Notes: a model not told the origin generated them from the sequence alone. Shown: positions 46,405-55,685, numbered from the stretch's first letter. The stretch: 64,000 bases of DNA from RZZS01 sp964491785 (GCA_964491785.1 CAZBGS010000001.1:310001-374000); one strand, 5' to 3'. A program made the numbers and translations.

Positions 46405-46824
46405 TTAACCGCCATGAGGGCATCCGGCGGCGCTTCTTATTGCTTCCACCATTGAGTAGAAGCCGCTGCGGCGGTTGGGAGAAAGGTGCTGTTCGAGGCC
46501 AAGGGAGCGGAAAGTTTCCGCGATATCCAGATCGCGGACTTCCTCAATCTTCCGGCCATTGAAGGCGATCATCAGAACGGCTATCAGGCCGCGGACGATG
46601 TGCGCATCGCTGTCGGCGACAAGGCTGAAGCGTCCTTTTTCAATCCCGGCCACCATCCAGACCTTCGACACGCAGCCGCGAACCTCGCTCGAGTCTGTTT
46701 TCAGGGATTCATCCATTGCCGGAAGCTTCCTGCCGAGATCAATCAGGTATCGGTAACGGTCTTCCCAGTTGTCAAACAGCTCAAAATTTTCCTTTAGCTC
46801 TTCCAGGCTGATAATATCGGACAT
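46405..46824 (-). CDS. sufE: Cysteine desulfuration protein SufE
   Basis: Accepts persulfide sulfur from the SufS cysteine desulfurase for iron-sulfur cluster assembly. The 139-residue protein is full length for the family, with the acceptor Cys51 in VRGCVSKVWMVA. Conserved IEEVRDLDIAETFRSLGLEQHLSPNRRSG lies near the end. No sufS or sufBCD gene is in the window. It is convergent with the secreted protein (27-nt gap) and divergent from clpX. Confidence 0.95.
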   Translation of the reverse strand: MSDIISLEELKENFELFDNWEDRYRYLIDLGRKLPAMDESLKTDSSEVRGCVSKVWMVAGIEKGRFSLVADSDAHIVRGLIAVLMIAFNGRKIEEVRDLDIAETFRSLGLEQHLSPNRRSGFYSMVEAIRSAAGCPHGG

Positions 46825-46914
46825 TATTCACTGTTCCTTAATATTTAAAGGCTTAGATAGGATATAGATTGCCTTTGGGCAATATGATCTTGCATTATCC
46901 TGCATAAGGTCTAT

Positions 46915-46942
46915 TTGCATTTTTTGGCAGGAAGCATAGTAT
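46915..46942 (+). promoter_or_regulatory. Possible promoter of clpX
   Basis: TTGCAT and TAGTAT separated by 16 nt (4 matches of 6 each), about 90 nt upstream of the clpX start. Moderate match only. Confidence 0.3.
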
Positions 46943-47029
46943 CAGAATTAAGCACTTGCACGTAAGGCCGGTGCTTGGCAGATTGGGGATTGAGAAGAAT
47001 CAAAGGTAGTTCAAGCGGGAAAAGAGTAG

Positions 47030-48322
47030 ATGACCAGGTCCGGTTCCGGAGAGTCCAAAAACACACTTTATTGTTCCTTTTGCGGAAAAAGCCAGCACGA
47101 GGTCAGGAAGCTGATCGCGGGCCCTAACGTATTCATTTGCAATGAATGCGTCGAGCTTTGCATGGATATCATCCGCGAAGAAGATAAAAGCCAGATCGTC
47201 AGATCCGGCGACGGCGTACCCACTCCGGGAGAGATCAAGAAAGTCCTTGACGACTATGTAATCGGCCAGGAACGCGCCAAGCGGATTCTATCGGTTGCGG
47301 TTCACAATCATTACAAAAGACTTGAAGAATCGGACGCCGGAGACATCGAAATATCAAAGTCGAACATTCTTCTAGTCGGGCCTACCGGATGCGGCAAGAC
47401 TCTGCTGGCGCAGACGCTGGCCAGGATTCTGGACGTGCCCTTCACCATGGCCGATGCCACGACTCTTACCGAGGCCGGTTATGTGGGCGAAGACGTTGAG
47501 AATATCGTGCTGAAGCTGCTTCAGGCTTCCGACTATAACGTCGAGCGCGCGCAGAAAGGTATCGTCTATATCGACGAAATCGACAAGATTTCCCGCAAGT
47601 CTGACAATCCCTCGATAACCAGGGACGTGTCCGGCGAAGGCGTGCAGCAGGCTCTACTCAAGCTTATGGAAGGCACCATCGCAAGCGTGCCGCCGCAGGG
47701 CGGGCGCAAGCATCCGCAGCAGGAGTTTCTGCAGGTCGATACGACCAATATCCTTTTCATATGCGGCGGAGCTTTTTCAGGAATTGAAAAGATTATCGCA
47801 GAACGCGGGCGCGGCACCACCATCGGATTCGGAGCCGACGTACGCTCTCCCGAAGACCGCAGGGCCGGCGAGATCCTGCGCGGACTGGAGCCGGAAGACC
47901 TGCTGAAATACGGCCTCATTCCCGAATTTATCGGACGTTTACCCGTGGTCGCAACACTTGACGACCTCGACGAAGAAGCACTGATGTCGATCCTGACCGA
48001 ACCGAAAAACGCACTGGTCAAGCAGTACAAGCGTCTTTTCGAGATGGAGAACGCCAATCTCGAATTCTCCGAGGCCGCCCTCAAGGCTGTGGCGAAAAAG
48101 GCGATCGCGAGAAAGACCGGGGCGCGCGGACTACGGTCAATTCTGGAAGCATTGCTACTCGATACCATGTTCGAGCTTCCCGATATGGACGATGTTGAAT
48201 CAGTTCGCGTTGAAGAGGATACGGTCAACGAGAGCAAGCGGCCAGTGTTCGTTCTCAGCAGCAAGAAGAAAAAGAAGGACGGCAAGCCGGACAAAGAGAT
48301 CGAGGCTTCAGCGGCTTCCTAA
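47030..48322 (+). CDS. clpX: ClpX protease ATPase subunit
   Basis: An unfoldase that delivers substrates, including cell-cycle regulators in alphaproteobacteria, to ClpP. The 430-residue protein has the N-terminal zinc-binding domain with four Cys (CSFCGKSQ, then CNECVELC; about 15-41). The AAA+ domain carries Walker A GPTGCGKTLLAQ (about 121-132), Walker B IVYIDEIDKI, the pore GYVG loop and sensor-2 GARGLRS. The Lys-rich tail is normal. Unusually, neither clpP nor lon flanks it: the upstream neighbour is sufE on the other strand and the downstream one is a DHH phosphoesterase. Confidence 0.97.
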   Translation: MTRSGSGESKNTLYCSFCGKSQHEVRKLIAGPNVFICNECVELCMDIIREEDKSQIVRSGDGVPTPGEIKKVLDDYVIGQERAKRILSVAVHNHYKRLEESDAGDIEISKSNILLVGPTGCGKTLLAQTLARILDVPFTMADATTLTEAGYVGEDVENIVLKLLQASDYNVERAQKGIVYIDEIDKISRKSDNPSITRDVSGEGVQQALLKLMEGTIASVPPQGGRKHPQQEFLQVDTTNILFICGGAFSGIEKIIAERGRGTTIGFGADVRSPEDRRAGEILRGLEPEDLLKYGLIPEFIGRLPVVATLDDLDEEALMSILTEPKNALVKQYKRLFEMENANLEFSEAALKAVAKKAIARKTGARGLRSILEALLLDTMFELPDMDDVESVRVEEDTVNESKRPVFVLSSKKKKKDGKPDKEIEASAAS

Positions 48323-48440
48323 CGATTTAAGGCTTTCACAGGAATTATTCCCGTATTATCATACTTAACGAGTTCGCTAGTGGCCTTTCACTGGTCACTG
48401 CATAATTTTGTTTTTCTGCATAACGGAGTCCCGCCCTGCC

Positions 48441-49397
48441 ATGAATGATACTATTCGTCCCGAGACCGGCAAGAAGTACCGCCTGATAACCCGCAGCGAC
48501 ATGGATGGCCTTGTATGCGGCATTCTGCTGAAAGAGCTCGACCTCATCGACGAGGTTATGTTCGCCCATCCCAAGGACATGCAGGACGGCCTTATTGAAG
48601 TCGGGCCAAGAGACATCACCACCAATCTTCCTTATGTCAAAGGCGTCTATCTTGCCTTTGACCACCATGCCAGCGAGATCGAACGACTTGACGAGATTCC
48701 GCCGGAACATGTGATCGACCCGGACGCTCCGTCTGCGGCTTATGTCGTTTACCGGTATTTCGGCGGAAAAACGGGTTTCCCGAATATTTCCGATGAGATG
48801 ATAGATGCCGTTAACAAAGCCGATTCGGCCCAGTTTACAAAGGAGGAAATACTCAATCCCGATGGATGGGTACTGCTAAGCTTTATCATGGATGCCCGCA
48901 CCGGGCTTGGCCGTTTTCGGAATTTCAATATATCAAACTATCAACTTATGATGCAGCTGATTGAATTCTGTCGTACCGAGAAGGACATCAACAAGATTCT
49001 CGCGTTGCCAGACGTCAGGGAACGCGTTGATCTATATTACGAGCATCAGCTAAAGTTCCGCGAGCAAATCGAGAGATGCGCAAGCGTACATCAAAATCTG
49101 GTGGTTCTGGACTTACGAAAGGAAGACACGATCTGGGCGGGTAACCGCTTCATGGTGTATGCGCTGTTCCCGCATTGTAATATTTCCTGTCACGTAATCT
49201 GGGGCAAAAACAAGCAGAACACGGTATTTGCTATCGGCAAATCTATTTTAAACCGAACCAGCGACACCAATGTCGGCAGTCTTTGTCTTGAATATAACGG
49301 CGGCGGTCATGAAGCTGCCGGAACCTGCCAGATCGACAACCAGCAGGCGGAAGAGGTTCTGCATGTATTGATCAAGCGGATAACAAAGGATGGATAG
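48441..49397 (+). CDS. DHH/DHHA1 family phosphoesterase
   Basis: A 318-residue protein from the ATG at 48441 (MNDTIRPETG). Motifs are the N-terminal Asp-rich SDMDGLVCGILL, the DHH of the family in YLAFDHHASEIERLD, and DPDAPSAAYVVYRYFGG. The C-terminal DHHA1-like part ends with CLEYNGGGHEAAGTCQ, the Gly-Gly-Gly-His motif that binds the substrate in DHH/DHHA1 proteins. Members include RecJ-like nucleases, nano-RNases and exopolyphosphatase-like enzymes; this one is short and without RecJ extra domains. The substrate is not determined. Its stop overlaps the next start by 8 nt. Confidence 0.88.
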   Translation: MNDTIRPETGKKYRLITRSDMDGLVCGILLKELDLIDEVMFAHPKDMQDGLIEVGPRDITTNLPYVKGVYLAFDHHASEIERLDEIPPEHVIDPDAPSAAYVVYRYFGGKTGFPNISDEMIDAVNKADSAQFTKEEILNPDGWVLLSFIMDARTGLGRFRNFNISNYQLMMQLIEFCRTEKDINKILALPDVRERVDLYYEHQLKFREQIERCASVHQNLVVLDLRKEDTIWAGNRFMVYALFPHCNISCHVIWGKNKQNTVFAIGKSILNRTSDTNVGSLCLEYNGGGHEAAGTCQIDNQQAEEVLHVLIKRITKDG

Positions 49398-49875
49398 GCT
49401 TGTAATCAAGCTAATCGAGACCGAAGAAGAATTTATTAAAACCTTGCCTCTTCTTAATGGCCTGAGAGAAGACGAGAGGCAGTATGGTATCGACGTTTGC
49501 CCGCTTAAAGAAATAGAAGCCCTTGATAATTACCGCCGGGCGCTAACTTGCGGATACCGTCACATTTACGGAAAGCTTAACGGTGAGGCTGTTGTTATAG
49601 CAGGACTTCGAGCCTTGCCTGATCCTTACGACAACAGCATCTTTTATGAGGTCAACAATCTTTTTGTTCATGAGATGCACAGGCGCAAGGGAATTGGAAC
49701 CGCCGTTATGAACTGGATCCATGATTATTGCCAAAGCATTGGCGCCGCCGGCTTACGCCTGATGATGTACAAAGGAAATGAGAAAGCCAGGGCGTATTAT
49801 GAGAAACTCGATTACAAATGCCCCTGCGACATGTTTTTAAAAAAGTTTGACAATGAAAATTTCGCCGCTGGATAA
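49390..49875 (+). CDS. GNAT family N-acetyltransferase
   Basis: A 161-residue GNAT. The acetyl-CoA-binding P-loop is HRRKGIGTAVMNWI (about 97-110, fitting Q/RxxGxG/A), followed by RLMMYKGNEKARAYYEKLDY, the typical GNAT end. Substrate unknown. It lies between the DHH gene (8-nt overlap) and the S66 peptidase gene (23-nt overlap), so the three are translated from one transcript. Confidence 0.88.
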   Translation: MDRLVIKLIETEEEFIKTLPLLNGLREDERQYGIDVCPLKEIEALDNYRRALTCGYRHIYGKLNGEAVVIAGLRALPDPYDNSIFYEVNNLFVHEMHRRKGIGTAVMNWIHDYCQSIGAAGLRLMMYKGNEKARAYYEKLDYKCPCDMFLKKFDNENFAAG

Positions 49876-50749
49876 AGGGGGCTGTATTGGCGTTATGGCG
49901 CCGTCTTCTTTTGTAGAAAAAGAGGATATCCTGAAGGCCGAAGTTAGTGCCGAAGCCGCCGGTTACAGGGTCTTAATTCATCCGCAGACTTTCTCCCGGT
50001 ATAATCAATCGGCGGGAACAACCGATGAAAAAGCCAGGGCTTTACACGATTTATATCAAAATCCGGAAGTGGACGTAATAATTGCCGCAGGAGGGGGCAA
50101 CCGGGCGCTTCATCTGCTTGATTATCTGGACTATGATCTGATTGCCGCGAACCCCAAATACCTCGCGGGTTTCAGCGATGTCACCGCGCTGCTCAACGCC
50201 ATATATGCGAGATGCGGGCTGCCGGGAATTCACGGGCCAGTCTTCAAGAAGATACCCTCCTGCCGCCAAAGCGGCGAGTTTTTCGACCTGCTTGGCGGCA
50301 ATGCGGTCTCGATGCCGCTCGATAATGCCATGGCGCTTAGAAGCGGAGAAGCCGAAGGAGTGTTGATCGGTGGAAATCTCAGTGTTTTCCAGTATCTGCC
50401 CGGAACCGACTACATGCCGGAAAGCGAGGGCGCTATCCTTTTTCTTGAAGACTGGAACGAGGAAGCGAGCCATATCGACAGAATGTTTTTATATTTGCGC
50501 CGCTGCGGAGTTCTTGAAAAAGTCTCGGCACTTGTGCTTGGAGACTTTTCCCTTAAAGACACAGGCAGACCCTTTGGTTTCACGCTGGAAGATATTGTTC
50601 TGGAGCATACGAGAGGACTCGATATCCCGGTTTTAATGAATGCGCCTTTCGGTCACGGTTCCGATCTCTGGCCGCTGCCTGTCGGAGAGCGTGCGAGGGT
50701 TACTGTTTCAACCGGCAGCAAAGCCTTGATACTCTCAGGGATTGGCTAA
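49853..50749 (+). CDS. S66 family LD-carboxypeptidase
   Basis: A serine peptidase of the LdcA family that removes the terminal D-Ala of peptidoglycan tetrapeptides during recycling. From the ATG at 49853 the protein has 298 residues (the frame opens 6 nt earlier with TTG). The nucleophile Ser is in GFSDVTALLNAIYA, and the Glu and His partners are in LFLEDWNEEASHIDR and GHGSDLWPLPVG. No signal peptide is present, so it acts in the cytoplasm. The stop codon lies within a 21-bp tandem duplication (50729-50768). Confidence 0.9.
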   Translation: MKISPLDKGGCIGVMAPSSFVEKEDILKAEVSAEAAGYRVLIHPQTFSRYNQSAGTTDEKARALHDLYQNPEVDVIIAAGGGNRALHLLDYLDYDLIAANPKYLAGFSDVTALLNAIYARCGLPGIHGPVFKKIPSCRQSGEFFDLLGGNAVSMPLDNAMALRSGEAEGVLIGGNLSVFQYLPGTDYMPESEGAILFLEDWNEEASHIDRMFLYLRRCGVLEKVSALVLGDFSLKDTGRPFGFTLEDIVLEHTRGLDIPVLMNAPFGHGSDLWPLPVGERARVTVSTGSKALILSGIG

Positions 50750-50768
50750 ATACTCTCAGGGATTGGCT
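50729..50768. repeat. 21-bp tandem duplication at the 3' end of the S66 gene
   Basis: ATACTCTCAGGGATTGGCT occurs at 50729-50747 and again at 50750-50768, a period of 21 bp. Copy 1 is followed by the TAA stop of the peptidase gene; copy 2 by TGA. The match is exact over 19 bp. Confidence 0.75.
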
Positions 50769-50876
50769 GAAAAAAGCGATAGGCTTGCCGGTATTCAGTT
50801 CAGGTTAATAATTCGTTCACTATTTTGACGTAGCTTGAGAGTGCGGGATCAGGTTTTTATCCTGCACAGAGGGGAA

Positions 50877-51611
50877 ATGGCGGTTAGTCTTGAGCTTACA
50901 GATTTTGGCGGCGGCAGCTTTATAGCCGAGGGCATCAGCTATGTCTATAGCTACAGTGCCAACGGCGGAAACGTTCTTATGAGCACGAAGGACGGAGCCT
51001 TCAGCCTTGATCTCAAACCACCCTACTCTTCGCCTGAATCGGCTATAGATTTCGTCAAGTCGCTGGAGAAGGCATCGCAGATCAAGGCATTGCAGATGAG
51101 TGAAAACAAAACTCTCGATTCCATGGATCTGGTTCGCAACGGGGACGTCGCCGAACGAGATATAGAAGTTCTGATGAGGGAAACAGCCTCGATCGCGGAG
51201 ATGTCTCAGCTTGTCGAGAATGACGATATGATTCGTTTTGCAGAGAAGCTCTGCGAGTATACGCCGCTGCGCGGCATAGATATCAGCCGCTGCGGCGAGC
51301 ATAACGAAAGATGGCAACTTAACTGCTCTACCCTGCTTGGCAATGAGATAGAGGTCGAGGCGTTTTCAGGAACGCAATTGCTGGCAAAGACAAGCCAGGT
51401 GCTGGAAGAGCTCCAGCAGCTGACAAAAGCTTTCATGAATGTAATGAAACCGCCATTAATCACCAGTCCTGCCGAAAAGATAATCATGACCTCAAGGGTT
51501 CTGGATCCAAGGGAGCCCGAGATGAGCTATGCACCATCGCCCTCCGCATATGCTTTGCCGGAAAGCGGAAGAAAAATTATGCCTTTTCAGCCTGTCCGCC
51601 CTGGCGGCTGA
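50877..51611 (+). CDS. Protein of unknown function upstream of ppc
   Basis: A 244-residue protein starting at the ATG at 50877 with AGAGGGG upstream; a longer frame opens with TTG at 50835 but has no ribosome-binding site. It looks soluble and mixed alpha/beta. A short N-terminal beta region (VSLELTDFGGGSFIAEGISYVYSYSANGG) is followed by helices up to about 200 and a Pro-rich tail. No motif recognised. It precedes ppc by 76 nt on the same strand. Confidence 0.7.
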   Translation: MAVSLELTDFGGGSFIAEGISYVYSYSANGGNVLMSTKDGAFSLDLKPPYSSPESAIDFVKSLEKASQIKALQMSENKTLDSMDLVRNGDVAERDIEVLMRETASIAEMSQLVENDDMIRFAEKLCEYTPLRGIDISRCGEHNERWQLNCSTLLGNEIEVEAFSGTQLLAKTSQVLEELQQLTKAFMNVMKPPLITSPAEKIIMTSRVLDPREPEMSYAPSPSAYALPESGRKIMPFQPVRPGG

Positions 51612-51687
51612 AAACATTTCAGCTAACCATTGCTTTAATTCCCGAAAGAAGGCAATTTGCTGATAAGAGGTAGCGACGAGTTCGTAT

Positions 51688-54588
51688 ATGGCGGCAGAAA
51701 CGGATTTTAACGAGGCAGAGGAATTCCCGAGGGAAAACGAACTGCTTGATTTTATGAGGGTCAATTACAGCCGCTATTGCGCAGAGCGGCGGAAGAACCC
51801 TTTTTACAGCTCGGTTCTCAGGCTGGCGCTGTCTGTCGGCAATCGTCTGCACAATGGCGATACTTCGCTTGATGAAATTTCCGAAACCATAGAGATCCTT
51901 ACTCGTGACGGGCTTGTCAAACGGGCGGTTAATCTCTCCGAGTATCTCGGCACCTGCGACAGGAAGGAAAACAGCAGCAGTCTTGAGAATCTGGTTTCAA
52001 AGTTACTGCGTCCCGATGGAAAAAAAGCGGATTTCGAGAATTTCAGGGAAGCGGTTGAGAAAGTTTATTACGGCTTTGTGTTTACCGCCCACCCGACCTT
52101 CACAATGACCCGTGAACTGTCAAGGGCTCTTGCCTGCTATGCGGCGACACGCGGGGGTGCGGATGCCGGCTGCCACACCGAAAAGGTTATGTACAGCAAG
52201 GCAAAAATACCTTTTACCCCCCCTACCCTTAACGAAGAAGCCGAGTTTTCTCAGGAAGCTATCGACAATCTTCATGTCAGCCTTTTGCGTCTTTATGAGA
52301 TTATCTTTTCATTGGCGCAAAAAGAATATCCGGACAGGTGGATGGAGCTTAGACCGCGGATGTGCTCAATCGCGACGTGGGTTGGCTTCGACCTCGACGG
52401 ACGCAACGACATCAACTGGACGGCGACCATGGCCGCGCGGCTTGATCTCCAGATCAGGCAGATTGAAAGCTACCGAGAGCAGATATGCGGGCTTCTGGAG
52501 AGCGACGAGGCTTTGGCCGAGACTTTAAAGCCCGCGCTAAATCTGATTTGCCGGGCGCTTATTCCTCTGAAGGAACACAAGGGTTTCTTTGAAAACTACA
52601 ATGCTGCCAAAGATCCGGGGCATAAGGAACTGCAAAGGGCGTCGCGGGATCTGATCGCTTCCGGGACAGTGCGGATGCTAACTCCGAGGCCACTGGAGGA
52701 TATTGTCGGCAAGGCGCTGCATGCTTCGGACAATGACGCGTCCCGCCTTAAGCTGCTGCTGCTGCTTTGCCAGCTCAGGAACCACGGGCTGAGCCGGTGC
52801 GAGGTTCATTTCAGGATAAACGCCGCGCAGGTACACAACGCTATCCGCAAGCATGTCGAGCTTACCACCCATCCCGCCGATCCCCGTTTCCGGCAGACCT
52901 ATATGGAGAGGCTGCTGGCGATTTACCGCAAGGCGAAGACATGGAACATCCATTTCGGGGACATACTCGAAGAGGAAGCCTCGGCGCTCAGGCTGTTCAT
53001 GCTAATACAGCAGGTGGTCAAGCATGTCGACAATTACATGCCCGTGCGCTTTCTGATCGCCGAAAGTGAAAGTTCGTTCACGGTTATGGCATGTCTTTAC
53101 TTCGCCAAGAGGTTCGGGCTTTCGGAAAAGGTGGATATATGCCCGCTGTTCGAGACGGAGAGGGCTTTGATGCGCGGCAGCAGGATCGTCGATCACCTGC
53201 TGGAAGTCCCGGAGTTCCGGGAATATGTCCGCCTTCGCGGGAGGCTTTGCATCCAGACGGGTTTTTCGGACGCCGGGCGCTATATCGGCCAGACGCCGGC
53301 GGCGGGGTCGATCGAGCGGCTAAAAGAGAGGCTTGTCCGGCTTTTCGAAGGCTACGGGATGAAGGATACCGACCTGCTTTTATTCGACACTCACGGCGAG
53401 TCGACAGGGCGCGGGGGGCATCCGGAGAACATGCATATGCGCATGGAATATATCGCCCCGGTGCATTTTCTGAAGTGTCTCAAGGAGAAAGGGATTTCCT
53501 ATATACAGGAAAGCAGTTTCCAGGGGGGGGACGGCTATCTGTATTTCATGTCGGCGGAAACCTCTTATGCCGCTCTGACCCGCATACTGGAATACTGGCT
53601 TACCGAAAGGCCGGACGAGAGCGACCATTACTACGAAGACCGCGCGGGGACTACCGAGTTTCTGACTATCGTCAAGGAGTTTCAGGACGAACTGATGCAA
53701 AGTCCGGATTACGGAGCACTGATATCCGCTTTCGGTACCAGCATGATGCGGCCGAGCGGGAGTCGGGCGGCGAGGCGACAATACGACTACAGAAAAGCTG
53801 AGGCCAAGGAGCTGTACGCCAGAGAATACCGCGCAATTCCGCATAACGCCGTTCTTGCCCAGATGGGGGTTCTGGTCAACAGCTTTTCCGGGCTGGGTAC
53901 CGCGATCAAGGCGGATCCGACGTTTTACAGCGACATGCTGGAAAGATCAGAACGTTTTCGTATTATGATGCGTCTGGTATTGCGGGCGGTAAACAAGTCC
54001 CATCCCGATGCAATGAAAGCTTATATCGACACGCTGGATCCAATGCTCTGGCTTATGCGCGAGGCGCGCAGCAGTGACAAGGCCAGGGCGCAGAAGTATT
54101 CAGCGGTTGCCGAGGTTCTGGAGGGCTTCAGCAACTTTACCGATCTCAACAGGGTTTTCCGGAAAATCTATGCCGACTACACGGCTTTCTGCCAGTACGA
54201 TAACAATATCGCGATCGGCCAGGGCGAGGAAGAGATCGAGCTTGCATGCCTTAACGCGTTGCGGATCGCGCTGATACAGCAGATATTCATGCTGGCCATG
54301 GAAATCCCCAATTACTCGCCGCAACACGATATTCCCCGGGAGCAGTTGCTGCATCTTATCTTCAGACTGGAGATTCCGCTTGCCGACCGGGAGCTCAGGG
54401 AAATCTTCCCGGTCAACCCGGACGACGGCAACAACGCGGAGTACGGCGAGCACAGCGACTACAGTCAGGAAGAGAAAGAGATTTATGCCGAAGAACAGGA
54501 GAGGATTTTCGATCCGCTGCTAAGACTTTACGAACTTGTTCAGGATGTCTCCGCAGCGGTCAATCATCATATCGGCTTTTCGGGATAG
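51688..54588 (+). CDS. ppc: Phosphoenolpyruvate carboxylase, divergent
   Basis: Carboxylates PEP to oxaloacetate to refill the TCA cycle. The 966-residue protein is slightly longer than E. coli PEPC (883). The catalytic His is at 135 (VFTAHPTFTMTREL). Other active-site motifs are clearly altered: the usual GYSDSxKDAG is GFSDAGRYIGQ, the FHGRGGxxGRGG loop is shortened to THGESTGRGGHP, and the GEMI motif is QGGDGYLYF. The GSR-type motif near the C-terminus survives as PSGSRAARR. The fold is unmistakable, but activity and allostery may differ. It sits between the unknown gene and a small gene. Confidence 0.88.
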   Translation: MAAETDFNEAEEFPRENELLDFMRVNYSRYCAERRKNPFYSSVLRLALSVGNRLHNGDTSLDEISETIEILTRDGLVKRAVNLSEYLGTCDRKENSSSLENLVSKLLRPDGKKADFENFREAVEKVYYGFVFTAHPTFTMTRELSRALACYAATRGGADAGCHTEKVMYSKAKIPFTPPTLNEEAEFSQEAIDNLHVSLLRLYEIIFSLAQKEYPDRWMELRPRMCSIATWVGFDLDGRNDINWTATMAARLDLQIRQIESYREQICGLLESDEALAETLKPALNLICRALIPLKEHKGFFENYNAAKDPGHKELQRASRDLIASGTVRMLTPRPLEDIVGKALHASDNDASRLKLLLLLCQLRNHGLSRCEVHFRINAAQVHNAIRKHVELTTHPADPRFRQTYMERLLAIYRKAKTWNIHFGDILEEEASALRLFMLIQQVVKHVDNYMPVRFLIAESESSFTVMACLYFAKRFGLSEKVDICPLFETERALMRGSRIVDHLLEVPEFREYVRLRGRLCIQTGFSDAGRYIGQTPAAGSIERLKERLVRLFEGYGMKDTDLLLFDTHGESTGRGGHPENMHMRMEYIAPVHFLKCLKEKGISYIQESSFQGGDGYLYFMSAETSYAALTRILEYWLTERPDESDHYYEDRAGTTEFLTIVKEFQDELMQSPDYGALISAFGTSMMRPSGSRAARRQYDYRKAEAKELYAREYRAIPHNAVLAQMGVLVNSFSGLGTAIKADPTFYSDMLERSERFRIMMRLVLRAVNKSHPDAMKAYIDTLDPMLWLMREARSSDKARAQKYSAVAEVLEGFSNFTDLNRVFRKIYADYTAFCQYDNNIAIGQGEEEIELACLNALRIALIQQIFMLAMEIPNYSPQHDIPREQLLHLIFRLEIPLADRELREIFPVNPDDGNNAEYGEHSDYSQEEKEIYAEEQERIFDPLLRLYELVQDVSAAVNHHIGFSG

Positions 54589-54621
54589 TTTCTGAAGCAA
54601 TGAACTTTTAGGAGAATTATT

Positions 54622-54888
54622 ATGAGCGAAATTGAAAAAAGAGGTATCATTAAAACAATCGAAGTGACAAGAGAAGGATATTCTCTGGTTCGTGTCGTAT
54701 TTAATGGAGAAAGCAGTCCGAAAGAAATCACTGTCAATCACAGAGCGGCATACTGCTTTGCCGAACCTGCTTCCAGGGGTATCGACGATCTTAAAAAAGT
54801 TCGGGATACTGGGGCAATCTTTCACTTTGACAGTGAGGGAGAGGTCACGCGGATGAGGCTGGCAACAGATCCGTGTTTTCAACCCTGA
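54622..54888 (+). CDS. 88-aa protein of unknown function downstream of ppc
   Basis: A small protein with a good TTTTAGGAG ribosome-binding site, which supports real translation. The sequence is a short alternating beta/helix type (IKTIEVTREGYSLVRVVFNG; ITVNHRAAYCFAEPASRG; AIFHFDSEGEVTRMRL). No signal peptide, membrane segment or recognised domain. It begins 34 nt after the ppc stop and could ride on that transcript. Confidence 0.6.
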   Translation: MSEIEKRGIIKTIEVTREGYSLVRVVFNGESSPKEITVNHRAAYCFAEPASRGIDDLKKVRDTGAIFHFDSEGEVTRMRLATDPCFQP

Positions 54889-54963
54889 GCATCAGGCAGG
54901 CTCAGGCTCAAAAGAAAAATTGCTTTAATTTCAAGCGGCAAGTTTAACTTATTAAAATAGAAG

Positions 54964-54992
54964 TTGATTTTTTACAATTTCTTAAGTATATT
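54964..54992 (+). promoter_or_regulatory. Possible sigma70 promoter of carD
   Basis: TTGATT and TATATT with an exact 17-nt spacer, in an AT-rich segment. It lies about 160 nt before the carD start, giving a long leader. Confidence 0.45.
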
Positions 54993-55152
54993 ACTTGCTA
55001 CAGCGTGATCTGATGGCTTAATAGTGCGGGCACTTTATTGCTCCCGAATACAGGAAGAAACGGGAGATATCGAATTTGTATGCCGTATCTTAGTCACGAT
55101 CTCAACGAAAATACGTATTCTTTTCCTCAACTAACAGAATAGAGAGTTGAAT

Positions 55153-55659
55153 ATGGCAGATAATGACAATTTTGATTTCGCCGCCGGAGACTATGTAGTT
55201 TACCCCGCCCATGGAGTTGGCAAGGTAGAAGGGGTTGAGACCCAGGTTATCGGCGGAATCACCGTAAGCCTGTACACAATCAGTTTCGAGAAAGAGCGCA
55301 TGCGCCTGAAGGTGCCGGTAATGAAGGCCAAGGCAGCCGGTTTGCGCAAGCTCAGCTCCGCCGAGCGCCTGAAAGACGCTCTTCAGACTTTGCAGGGGCG
55401 CGCCAGAGTTCGCCGCACAATGTGGAGCCGCCGCGCACAGGAATACGAAACCAAGATCAATTCCGGCGATCCGGTATCCATTGCCGAAGTATTACGCGAT
55501 CTGAAGCGCAGCAACGACGACGCCGAGCAGTCCTACAGCGAACGCCAGATCTATCAATCGGCTCTGGAGAGACTTGCCAGGGAAGTCGCAGCGGTGAAAA
55601 AGATTACCGAAGTCCAGGCGGCAGAACAGCTTGAGGAAATGCTGGGCAAGGCAGCCTGA
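55153..55659 (+). CDS. carD: CarD-family transcriptional regulator
   Basis: CarD-like proteins bind RNA polymerase through an N-terminal RID domain and promoter DNA through a C-terminal helical domain, stabilising open complexes. From the ATG at 55153 the protein has 168 residues. The RID is at about 7-70 (FAAGDYVVYPAHGVGKVEGVE). The helical part (about 75-165) contains WSRRAQEYETKINSGDPV and the conserved LKRSNDDAEQSYSERQIYQSALERL. The gene is followed by a strong terminator, then by the phosphoesterase-like gene and rpoH. Confidence 0.95.
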   Translation: MADNDNFDFAAGDYVVYPAHGVGKVEGVETQVIGGITVSLYTISFEKERMRLKVPVMKAKAAGLRKLSSAERLKDALQTLQGRARVRRTMWSRRAQEYETKINSGDPVSIAEVLRDLKRSNDDAEQSYSERQIYQSALERLAREVAAVKKITEVQAAEQLEEMLGKAA

Positions 55660-55685
55660 AAATTCTCCTTTATAAAATTCAAAAC

